In this document: positions 1-9,400 of the stretch, piece after piece
Layout of the letters: each line of letters opens with the position of its first letter
Numbering within the stretch: position 1 is the first letter of the stretch
Assembly: GCA_937921825.1 (NCBI GenBank)
Contig: CAKZVK010000063.1
Location: 1 to 52,753, forward strand
Direction: 5' to 3'
DNA length: 52,753 nucleotides
Origin: an uncultured Saprospiraceae bacterium
GTDB taxonomy: Bacteria; Bacteroidota; Bacteroidia; Chitinophagales; Saprospiraceae
Notes under the pieces: model-generated
Database searches by the model: none
What the model was told of the DNA's origin: nothing
What the model saw: only the letters and a program-made list of their open reading frames with translations
Position numbers and translations under genes: made by a program

Positions 1-1
1 C

Positions 2-2260
2 ATTACAGTAGTAGATGAAATAGATCCAACTATAACTTGTATGGGTATCACTACAACTCTGGATGGTAATGGAGATCCAATTATTAATCTAAGTGATGTA
101 ATAGTTTCTTCTGGTGATAACTGTTCTATCGTAAGTACAGAGCTCACACCTCCGGCTGAGGTAATAGCTTGTGTTGTGAATTTAGCCTTCATAACAGTAA
201 CAGATCAGTGTGGCAATACTTCTAGCTGTACTTTTGGTGTTTCTCTTGAGGATGAACCACCAGTTGCAAATTGTGTACCTGCCTTTGATTTATGTTTAGA
301 TGCAAATGGTAACGCAAGTATCACGGCTGAGGATATAGATAATGGATCTACAGATGATTGTGGTAGTCCACAATTAGCAATAAATCAGATGAACTTTGAT
401 TGTGATCATGTTGGTATGAATACGATTATGTTATCAGTATTTGATAATAATGCAATGCCTCAGACTGATCAGTGTACGACGGTAGTGACAGTAGTAGATA
501 AAACACCTCCTGCTGCCTTATGTCAGAATATTAATGTAGAAGTTAGTTCTACTGGAACTGTTTCTATTTCTGCACTGCAGATCGATAATGGTAGTAATGA
601 TGCTTGTGGTTTAGCTGCTAATCCATTCTCACTATCTACTAGCACTTTTGATTGCGATAGCAAAGGATTAAATAATACAACTGTACTTACAGTTACAGAT
701 GCAAATGGAAACACTGCTGCATGTAACGCCATAGTTACAGTGGAAGACAACATAGATCCTACGATTTCTTGTAGAATTCAGAGAGCAGTTAATCTTGATG
801 CAAATGGTCAGTTTAGTATTGATCCAAGTTTTGTGATCCTATCTACAGGAGATAACTGTCCTAATGTTACTACCAGTATAGATACGAACACCTTCAGTTG
901 TACAGATAAAGACAATGGTGTAATAGTTACTTCGACAGTAACAGATATGAGTGGCAACACTGCGACTTGTGAGACTAATATTATAGTAAGAGACTTAATG
1001 GCTCCTACATGTACCTTATTAACTGGAGAAGTATTTAATGTAGTAGGTGCACCACCAGTTGTCACAGTAGAAGTGAGTGATATCATAGAGTCATTCTCTG
1101 ACAACTGTGCAACTGCTCCTTCTAATGTTGTTATTAGTCCAAATAATTTCACTTGTGCAAATCTTGGTGACAATATGATCACTATGACTGTAGGTGATGG
1201 TTGTGGAAATACGTCTACTTGTAGTACTCAGATTACAATTCAAGATGTGAATGAGCCTACTTGTGAAGTGATGCCAGATGTTACTTTAGATTTGGATGCA
1301 GATGGAATGGTTATTATTGATCCATCTGATATAAATATTAGTAGTACTGCTGGATGTGATCCTAATGCAACATTGACAGTAGCACCAAATACTTTAGCAT
1401 GTAATCAAATTGCTCTAAGTCCTATATGTGTTACTCTTACAGTAACAGCTAGTAATGGGAACAGTGCAAGTTGTAAATCAAATGTGACTGTTCAGGATGT
1501 AATGCCACCTACAGTTACTTGTAATAATAGTATTACTCTACAACTAGGGGCTACTGGAACAGTATCGATTACCGAAGATGATATTATTGCGTCTTCTGCT
1601 GATAACTGTGTCAATGTTATGGAAACAATTGATATCAGTTCTTTTGATTGCACAGATAAACCAGGTCCAATCGTAGTTACAGCTACTGTGACAGATGACA
1701 GTGGCAATACTGCTACTTGTACTACTAATGTGACTATAGAAGATAACTTGGATCCTACTTGTACTTTACAATCTGGACTTTCGTTTGCACTTATAGGAAC
1801 ACCTCCAAGTGTAACTGTTACTGTTGCAGATGTATTAGATACGTATACTGATAACTGTGGAACGACACCAGCAGGTGCTACAGTTGCACCTGCGACTTTT
1901 GATTGTAACGAAGTAGGTCCTCAAGATATAGTAGTGACAGTAACTGATAATTGTAATAATACTAGTACTTGTACTACTTCTATAAATATTGCAGATACTA
2001 GTGCACCTACTTGTATTAGTCAAGATATCACAGTATGTCTTGATTCTATGGGTATGTATATGCTGACAGCTGCTGAGGTAGACAATGGTAGTAATGCAGG
2101 ATGTGGTACAAACGTGGACCTTTCGGTATCACCAAGTGCTTTTGATTGTGATGATTTAGGTATGCAAACTGTCACGCTGACGGTAACTACAACAGGAGGT
2201 AATTCTTCTTCTTGTACGGCAGTAGTAACTGTTACAGACAAGATAGACCCTGTTATTACA
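2..2260 (+). repeat. Tandem HYR-like Ig modules (about 246 bp period)
   Basis: About nine consecutive modules of roughly 82 codons. Each carries conserved Cys near the start, a DNC or similar in the middle, an F.C before the last strands, and ends in V-T-V-x-D followed by DP or PP. The copies are clearly related at protein level but diverged in DNA, so they are old duplications and not recent slippage. The boundaries are approximate. Confidence 0.75.
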
Positions 2261-4588
2261 TGTCCTGCAGATATGACTGTAGCATGTGGTGATCCACAGC
2301 TTAATGATTTAGATAATTTTGGCGTTGCAATTGCAACAGATAATTGCCCTAGTTCAATAAGTCCTGTTACAGAGTTTCCAGTCTTTAATCTGAATTCTTG
2401 CGGATTAGGAACCATAAATAGAATATTCCAGACTAACAGTGCAGGAGTAAACTATGACTGTACTCAAGTATTGACGATAAATCAAATACCTGCATTTACT
2501 CAAGCAAATATTACTTGTCCTGCGTCTGAAGTAACCTTGGATGGTTGTATTGACTTAGGTAGCATATTTGGAGGATCGCCAGTGATAGATGTGACAGGAT
2601 TGAATTGTGTATCAATAACAGTAGATTCTACCCTAGTAGACCTTTCTCCACAGACCACGGGTACTTGTGTAGATACTTTCTTGAAAACATGGGTAATACT
2701 GGATGAATGTACAGGTAATGAATTTATCTGTGAGCAGAATATCATTCTTGATGATGGTGAAGGTCCTGTAATTATGTGTATGGATACAACTGTAGTCCTA
2801 CCACCAAATGCTTCTAATTGCGAAATATTCGTTGATCTACCTGTTGCAATAATTGATTCATGTTCAATGAATCCTACTGGTACAAATAATTCGCCTTTTG
2901 CAGATGATAATACTATTGCAAATGCAGCTGGCACCTACCCTGGAGGTGTGACTGATGTTACCATTACGGCTATCGATAATTGTGGTAATGAAAGTACTTG
3001 TATTTATTCTGTCACTGTAATTGATACTACTGCTGAGATTGCAAGTTGTAAGAAGATTATAGAAACTATTCAGCCAGCTATGGGTGGCAACCCACCAATG
3101 GGAATAGTAGATACTTCACAGGCTTGTGTAGTTATAAATTCTAACTGTCCAACCTCATTGTACACCTTGTCCTTTGATCCTAACGACCCTAATGTAGTTA
3201 GTTTCACAGTAGACTGTGATGATGCTGCTAACGCGGGTGGAATCGTTCCAGGAGGATATACAGTTTATCTATGGATTGGAACTACCTTACTAGATAGTTG
3301 TAATAACTTCTTGCAGGTACTTGATGGTGCAGGACATTGTGTCTCACCTGCTCAAGGTGGAATCGCAGGTAGAGTGATTACAGAAGATGATCAGAATATT
3401 CCAGACGTTATGGTTAATCTGGAGGGTAGCGATATGAATGGTTATATGACAGATGATAATGGAGCATATGCTTTCAATGCTGTCACCTATGGAGAGAACT
3501 ATATGATTGTTCCGGAGAAGGATAAAGAGCACCTTAACGGAGTCTCTACCTTGGATTTAATAATTATGCAACGACATTTATTGGGCATAGAATCATTAGA
3601 TTCTCCATATAAGATTATTGCAGCAGATATCAACAGATCTGGAGGAGTTAATGGATTAGATCTCGTAGAACTTAGAAAATTAATTCTCGGTCTATATAGC
3701 AAGTTCCCTGATAATACATCATGGAGAATGGTAGATGCTGCTCATGAATTCTTATATCCTAGTAATCCATTCTACTCTAGAATTCCTGAGACCTATGGCA
3801 TAGAAAATCATAGCTCGGATATGGAAGTAGACTTCATAGGTGTGAAGATAGGAGATGTAAATTCTACTGCTGTTGTGAATGCTGTTGATTCTAGATTGGT
3901 AGAAAGAAGTTCTAAAGTAATTGATTTCAAGGTCCAAGCTATGGAGTACGTTGCAGGGACAACTGTTGAAGTTCCGATTACAGTAGATGCTACAGATGGA
4001 CTAGATGGTTATCAAATGACACTTGAAGTTAATCCTGCTTTGGCTGAGGTATTAGACTTAAGTTCTTCATTGGTTGATTTCAATGAGGGTAACTTCAATA
4101 TCTCTACAGAGACTAATGGACTTATCCATATTAGTTGGAATACACTAGATGATGATAATCTTGATTATGCAGATAATGAGCTGTTCAGACTTAAACTTAA
4201 GGTAAATGAAACAACTACTATCAGCAACATCTTAAGTGTCTATGAAAAAGGTCTGAAGCCAGAAGTGTATGTCAATAGAATAGCATATCCTGTGTCTCTA
4301 GATTTTCAGAATGGATCTACTCCTGAAGAAGTTGTCTTAGAGCAAAACAGCCCTAACCCTTGGACTTTAAATACAGTAATCACGTATAGTCTACCGGTTG
4401 CAGAGAAAGTAGTTATGAATATCTATGATGTAGAAGGTAAATTGATTACAGCGATCAACCAAGATGGTGTGCAAGGTCAAAATCAAATTACGTTGGACAA
4501 GACAGATCTAGTATCAGGAGGTATTTACTACTATGAACTAATCACTGGTCAAGCTAATTTGATCCAGAAAATGATCTTAATAAAATAA
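2..4588 (+). CDS. Giant T9SS-secreted surface protein with HYR-like Ig repeats, dockerin-like and cohesin-like domains (5' end missing)
   Basis: The open frame runs in from the left edge: codons 2-40 already read ITVVDEIDPTITC, the end of a repeat, so the ATG at 41 is internal and the N-terminus lies outside the window. Counting from that ATG, residues 1 to about 740 are roughly nine tandem modules of about 82 residues. Each has a pattern like DNC...C...TVTD.SGNT..C...VTV.D, which resembles HYR/Ig-like adhesin repeats. More divergent modules follow to about 1100. Then come a carboxypeptidase-regulatory-like beta domain (about 1106-1160), a dockerin-like pair (about 1164-1237, second loop AADINRSGGVNGLDLVEL), a cohesin-like beta domain (about 1290-1425) and a type A T9SS sorting domain (about 1430-1515, starting near QNSPNPW). 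Probable role: cell-surface adhesion or matrix protein secreted by T9SS. The C-terminal half is paralogous to the protein at 6441-11009. A strong terminator follows the stop. Confidence 0.85.
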   Translation: MTVVDEIDPTITCMGITTTLDGNGDPIINLSDVIVSSGDNCSIVSTELTPPAEVIACVVNLAFITVTDQCGNTSSCTFGVSLEDEPPVANCVPAFDLCLDANGNASITAEDIDNGSTDDCGSPQLAINQMNFDCDHVGMNTIMLSVFDNNAMPQTDQCTTVVTVVDKTPPAALCQNINVEVSSTGTVSISALQIDNGSNDACGLAANPFSLSTSTFDCDSKGLNNTTVLTVTDANGNTAACNAIVTVEDNIDPTISCRIQRAVNLDANGQFSIDPSFVILSTGDNCPNVTTSIDTNTFSCTDKDNGVIVTSTVTDMSGNTATCETNIIVRDLMAPTCTLLTGEVFNVVGAPPVVTVEVSDIIESFSDNCATAPSNVVISPNNFTCANLGDNMITMTVGDGCGNTSTCSTQITIQDVNEPTCEVMPDVTLDLDADGMVIIDPSDINISSTAGCDPNATLTVAPNTLACNQIALSPICVTLTVTASNGNSASCKSNVTVQDVMPPTVTCNNSITLQLGATGTVSITEDDIIASSADNCVNVMETIDISSFDCTDKPGPIVVTATVTDDSGNTATCTTNVTIEDNLDPTCTLQSGLSFALIGTPPSVTVTVADVLDTYTDNCGTTPAGATVAPATFDCNEVGPQDIVVTVTDNCNNTSTCTTSINIADTSAPTCISQDITVCLDSMGMYMLTAAEVDNGSNAGCGTNVDLSVSPSAFDCDDLGMQTVTLTVTTTGGNSSSCTAVVTVTDKIDPVITCPADMTVACGDPQLNDLDNFGVAIATDNCPSSISPVTEFPVFNLNSCGLGTINRIFQTNSAGVNYDCTQVLTINQIPAFTQANITCPASEVTLDGCIDLGSIFGGSPVIDVTGLNCVSITVDSTLVDLSPQTTGTCVDTFLKTWVILDECTGNEFICEQNIILDDGEGPVIMCMDTTVVLPPNASNCEIFVDLPVAIIDSCSMNPTGTNNSPFADDNTIANAAGTYPGGVTDVTITAIDNCGNESTCIYSVTVIDTTAEIASCKKIIETIQPAMGGNPPMGIVDTSQACVVINSNCPTSLYTLSFDPNDPNVVSFTVDCDDAANAGGIVPGGYTVYLWIGTTLLDSCNNFLQVLDGAGHCVSPAQGGIAGRVITEDDQNIPDVMVNLEGSDMNGYMTDDNGAYAFNAVTYGENYMIVPEKDKEHLNGVSTLDLIIMQRHLLGIESLDSPYKIIAADINRSGGVNGLDLVELRKLILGLYSKFPDNTSWRMVDAAHEFLYPSNPFYSRIPETYGIENHSSDMEVDFIGVKIGDVNSTAVVNAVDSRLVERSSKVIDFKVQAMEYVAGTTVEVPITVDATDGLDGYQMTLEVNPALAEVLDLSSSLVDFNEGNFNISTETNGLIHISWNTLDDDNLDYADNELFRLKLKVNETTTISNILSVYEKGLKPEVYVNRIAYPVSLDFQNGSTPEEVVLEQNSPNPWTLNTVITYSLPVAEKVVMNIYDVEGKLITAINQDGVQGQNQITLDKTDLVSGGIYYYELITGQANLIQKMILIK

Positions 4589-4596
4589 ATCTTTCC

Positions 4597-4629
4597 GCAG
4601 CGGAAGTCTATGGCTTCCGCTGCTCTTTT
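4597..4629 (+). terminator. Intrinsic terminator after the first surface-protein gene
   Basis: A perfect 10-bp GC-rich stem (4597-4606 pairing with 4614-4623) with a 7-base loop is followed by TCTTTTA. It lies 8 bases after the stop codon at 4586-4588. Confidence 0.85.
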
Positions 4630-4829
4630 AATATATTAATCACTCTTAAATATTTTGCAGAACATGTGTGGAATTTATACTCCTTATACAACCAATCCCT
4701 TTATTACTAATTGTCTAAATAAAGAATACACAAACTAGAGGCCATCCCAATGCCAACATTGCTTTCAAATTTTCGATTTTTTTGAAAGAAATAATTTACT
4801 CTATTTTTCTTACAAATAATATTTGTACT

Positions 4830-4865
4830 CGAAAGCCAAAATGCATGTTTTGGCTTTCGGTTTTT
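4830..4865 (+). terminator. Second perfect terminator hairpin just upstream of the DUF4403-like gene
   Basis: A 12-bp perfect stem (4830-4841 with 4848-4859), 6-base loop TGCATG, then G and five T. It lies 200 bases downstream of an already efficient-looking terminator and 22 bases before the chosen ATG of the lipoprotein gene. It therefore either ends a short independent transcript made from 4630-4830 or acts as a leader attenuator. No TAnnTTTG promoter was found for such a transcript. Confidence 0.75.
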
Positions 4866-4886
4866 AAATCACTAGTTGTTGATACT

Positions 4887-6281
4887 ATGAGAATACGTTT
4901 TTATATAGTTGCATTAATCTTGATGCTCTTCGGATGTAAGTCATCAAAGCATCTAGCTGAAGTAGAAGAAACTAACATCAATTTTATTATGCCGGAATTA
5001 AAGTCAACCTTAAATATTCACTATGATCTTAATCGACAATCACTAAAGGATACTTTTAATAAGGTTATAGATTACTATTTAGTTCAAGATATGGAGTTGA
5101 CTGCTCTCGGTATGGATGTCTTAGTCTCCAAAAATGAAGAAGCAGATATTGATTTATCTGGAAGAAGGGTATTGACACAGTTACCTATTAAAATTAATGT
5201 CTCTAAAAACACGATCCTAAATAGATTAAGTGCTGAAGGTATTCTTCAGTTAAATTTTATAACGGAAGTTGATATTGATTCCAGCTGGAATTTCTTAACC
5301 AAGACGACATTAGAACATTTCGAGTGGACACAAGAGCCGGCATTATCACTTGGAGTCTTTTCTATTCCAGTAGGAAGTCTAGCAAATGGTATCATAGAAA
5401 AAAGTAAAAGCCAATTTGAACAACAAATAGATAAAAGTGTCAATGACCAGCTTTCAATCAGAGACAAAGTCTTGGAACTATTGAAGTATGTGGAGCAACC
5501 CATTAAATTAGATACTATACTAGATTCTTGGGTTTCCTTCATTCCAGAGTACGTGCACATGGCTGAAATAACAAATTATCAGGATGTCTTCAATGGCAAT
5601 ATCACTGTCCAAGGTAGAACCAAAATAACAGAAGGCAAACCAGATGATATTATACCTGGAATTAGACTGCCAGAGTTTAATTGGCATAAAGAATTAGATG
5701 ATACCTCTCATATAAACTTTGTATTTGACATTAAGTATGATAATATTGAAAGTTACTTGCGCTCCAATTATATCGGAAAAACCTTTACACAAGATGGTAA
5801 GAATATAACATTAAACTCCATAGACCTCTATAAGAAAGGAAAAAAATTAGTAGTGGAGTCGAATGTTTCCGGATCTATAAATGGTGATATTTTGATTACG
5901 GGAACTCCGATCTTTGATAACACAAAGCAGTCCTTCTATGCAGATGATATCGATATACAATTGAAAACCAAAAATATGCTGCATAAGGCTGGAGCTTGGT
6001 TGTTAAAAGGAAAAATAAAGAATCAATTATCCAAGCTATTGGCATTTTCGATAGAGGATAATATGGAGTCTATTCAACGTCAGTTAGACCAGCAAATAGA
6101 TAATTATAGTATTAAGAATCAATTGTCTTTAGCCGCTGATATAAGACAATTGCAGGTGAGCAAATTTGTATTAGATGATCAGAAAATCCATTCATTTACT
6201 ACCATTAATCTGTTTCTAAAAGCTTCTATTCACGATATGAGCTTGTTTGGTAATAGTAAAACCCTGCCCTTAAAGAACTAA
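4887..6281 (+). CDS. DUF4403-like lipoprotein
   Basis: The protein has 464 residues. I chose the ATG at 4887 because it gives a clean lipoprotein signal (MRIRFYIVALILMLFGCKSS, lipobox LFGC, Cys17). The longer frame from 4782 would read through a perfect terminator hairpin. The mature protein has alternating beta-rich segments and amphipathic helices. A short N-terminal P-E-L-K-S-T-L-N-I segment is followed by two similar halves ending in long helices with Q/N/I, resembling the BPI-like DUF4403 family found in Bacteroidota and Proteobacteria. The function of that family is not established, but lipid or envelope association is plausible from its fold and lipid anchor. It sits alone between two T9SS giants. 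The family assignment is from memory of sequence style and is moderately sure. Confidence 0.7.
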   Translation: MRIRFYIVALILMLFGCKSSKHLAEVEETNINFIMPELKSTLNIHYDLNRQSLKDTFNKVIDYYLVQDMELTALGMDVLVSKNEEADIDLSGRRVLTQLPIKINVSKNTILNRLSAEGILQLNFITEVDIDSSWNFLTKTTLEHFEWTQEPALSLGVFSIPVGSLANGIIEKSKSQFEQQIDKSVNDQLSIRDKVLELLKYVEQPIKLDTILDSWVSFIPEYVHMAEITNYQDVFNGNITVQGRTKITEGKPDDIIPGIRLPEFNWHKELDDTSHINFVFDIKYDNIESYLRSNYIGKTFTQDGKNITLNSIDLYKKGKKLVVESNVSGSINGDILITGTPIFDNTKQSFYADDIDIQLKTKNMLHKAGAWLLKGKIKNQLSKLLAFSIEDNMESIQRQLDQQIDNYSIKNQLSLAADIRQLQVSKFVLDDQKIHSFTTINLFLKASIHDMSLFGNSKTLPLKN

Positions 6282-6328
6282 TATTAAGGCATTGTAATCA
6301 ATGTATTACATATTATAAAAATATTTAA

Positions 6329-6336
6329 TATGTTTG
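6329..6336 (+). promoter_or_regulatory. Candidate -7 promoter element TATGTTTG
   Basis: It matches the Bacteroidota TAnnTTTG element about 104 bases before the ATG at 6441, implying a leader of about 100 nt. That leader holds a small inverted repeat (6369-6384, ACCTATA/TATAGGT). No convincing -33 TTG was seen. Confidence 0.4.
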
Positions 6337-6440
6337 TGTTCTGTTTCTTTCCCAAGAACGTATAGCCTACCTATAAATATAGGTCAGGACTTATTTTGAA
6401 TTTAATTCTTATTAAATCAAAAACCTAAAATCGATTTAAA

Positions 6441-9400
6441 ATGGGGTATCTCCATCACGCAGCTGCTGCTCGTAGCAGAAATCTATTACCTTTCCTTCAG
6501 GTTATAGTCTTTTGTACTTTATCTGTAAGTGCATTTTGTTCCATTAGTTGTCATAATCAACTTAATATATCTTTAGATAACGACTGTCAGTCACAGTTGT
6601 CCGCTATGGATATCCTAACTCATGGGAACACCGGAGGTCCGTACACTTTAGAGCTCAGTACGGCTAATGGTACTGTGCTAGCACCATCCAATATAGTAGA
6701 TGAAAGTCACTTGTGGACTACACTGATGGCTAAGGTCACTGACACGAGTACTGGCAATAGTTGTTGGGGCTCTGTGCACGTAGAGGATAAATTAGGCCCT
6801 ACGATTACTTGTGCAGATATCACAATAGATTGTTACGACATGAATACTTATGAGCCTACTGCAGACGATGCATGTACCACCTCTACTGTATCCATTGTGA
6901 ATCAATCTATAACTGTATTGCCATGTACAGATGATAATCTCAAAGAAATACAACAAACTTACCAGGCTACAGATAGTTATGGCAATACCTCTAACTGTAC
7001 TCAGTCTATTACACTGAGACGATTTGATATGACCACCATTGATTGGCCAGAAGACTTCGAACTGATAAATGATACGAACTTGACTTGTAAAGATGAAGTC
7101 AATGATGAAGGGAATCCTGATATTTCTGTAACAGGCGTTCCGACATCTAATGGTGTTGCTCTATTTCCATATGATGACTTCTATTGTAATATAGCTGTAG
7201 AGTTTAGGGATGTAGTGATTGCTGATTTTGGCTGTGCTAAGAAAATAATGAGGACTTGGTATGTCTATGATTGGAATTGTAATAATACCTCAGCTAGTGT
7301 AAATCATGTGCAGACTATCGAAATAGATGATACTGAACTGCCTGTAATATCTAACTGTCCATCATCTATAATTATGGATGCTGATGGTTCTGCGGGTTGC
7401 CAGAGAACCCTTGAGCTTACTTTACCGACGGTTACAGATGACTGTTCTGGATTTTTGGAGATTGATGTGGCCTATAATGGTGGCTTTGTAAATAATGCTA
7501 CTGCCAATCCAGTTGTGACTCTTTCTGGGAGCTCTATGGTAACGTATACAGTATATGACAGGTGTGATAACTCTGCAAGTTGTTCTACTGTAGTTACAAT
7601 TAGAGATAATGAATCTCCTACTGCTGTTTGTGATCAGAATACAATTGTCTCACTCCGATCAGATGGAACCGCGAGAGCATACGCCAGATCATTTGATGAC
7701 GGTAGTTTTGATGATTGTGAATTATATAAGACACTAGTGAAAAGAGTCAGTCCTGATTGTGGTTGTGATAGACCTTATTTTGATGACATGACTTATCTAG
7801 GTGATCATGACGGGCATTTTTATTACCTATCAGATGACAAGACTACTGGGCCATGGGCTGGGGGACTGGCAACTGGACTGGATGGACAGTTAGTGTCTCT
7901 AGAGTCAGAAGCTGAAGCGAACTGGATTATAGATGCCGCACTGGCAATCACAGATTCTTTCTATATCGGGCTTACTGATGAAGGTCATCCGGGCTCATTT
8001 TTATGGTCAGATCACTCTGCTCCGACTTATACTAATTGGGCTGACGGCCAGGTGGATGCGGAAGGATCTCCACTAGTGGCAGGTAGTTATGTGGTAGTAA
8101 ATGAAGGTGGTGAGTGGGAGATAATAGGTGGCGGTGACCGACTAAGATATATAGTGGAAATCTCCGATGCTTGCGGATTTAGTGATAGAGTGGACTTCTG
8201 TTGTTCTGATGCTTCGGCTCAGCAAACAGTTCTTTTTAGAGCGATTGATATTTCCGGAAGAATCAATGAATGTACTTCATTAGTAACAGTACAAGATAAA
8301 ATTGCTCCGGTCATAAGTTGTCCAGCAGATGTCACTGTCGCTTGCGGCTCAGGCTTCGATCCAAATAATTCTAGCATATACGGTACTGCAACAGCTACTG
8401 ATCAATGTACTAGTCAGATCACCTTTGAGCTTAGTAATAATGTAGATCCGACTTGTCAGACTGGGTCGATATTAAAGGTATGGACAGCAGGGGACCAGAA
8501 TGGGTCGTCAAGTTGTACACAGACCTTTAGTATAGAGTCAGCTTCAGGATATGATCCTGATAACATTGTATGGCCGGAAGATTATGATGTAGTGGGCGGC
8601 TGTGATGAGAATAATTACTTGCCTCAGGATTTGCCTATTGAAAATGGATTCCCACAGTATAGCACTGGACTCTGCGATAATGTGAGTCAGAATTATAGTG
8701 ACGCTGTATTTTCATTTGCAGGTCCTGCATCGGATGCTTGTTCCAAAATAGTCAGAACATGGACTGTTACAGACCACTGTGCACCTCTGGTAGATGGGCA
8801 AAACCCGCAGATATACCAACAAGCAATTAAAGTAAATAACACGACAGCACCTACTATTAATAATTGTGAGCCAATAAGTGTGAACACCGCAGACTGTAAT
8901 CCAATAAATGTAAAGTTTTCTGCAACTGCCTTGGATGATTGTGCACCTAATACTAATGTAGATGGGACAATAGTTGTGGATGTGTTTTCAGATGGTAACT
9001 TTGAAAGCAGTAATAGCTCACAAGGCAACATTGTCTATTTCAACAGAGATTTACCAGTAGGAACACATAGTGCAATAATCAGTTTTACAGATAGATGTGG
9101 AAATGTGGCAAATTGCTCTAAAATGATTCAGGTAACAAATGTTACGACGCCTTCGGTAGTATGTAAGAATAGTGTTTCTGTAAATATTCAAGCTATGGAT
9201 CTGGACAGTGACCCGAATACACCTCCAGAAAATATGGCGATAGTGAATACAGGTAATCTAGTTCTGAGTACTTCTAATCCTTGTGGGTATAATGTGAGCT
9301 ATAGCTTCTCTGCCTCTAATCAGAACGATAATCAAAGGACTTTTGACTGTACATTTAGAAATACGACACAGGCTCTAACGGTATATGTAACTGATTCATT

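Noticed and set aside
523-3937. Several minus-strand open frames of 60-144 codons inside the first giant gene
   Set aside because: Low-complexity S/T/V-rich translations opposite the Ig repeats, no known domains, and the plus-strand frame is continuous and clearly coding.
4782-4886. Longer N-terminus for the DUF4403-like protein
   Set aside because: It would have to be translated through a perfect terminator hairpin and would bury the lipoprotein signal that starts at 4887.
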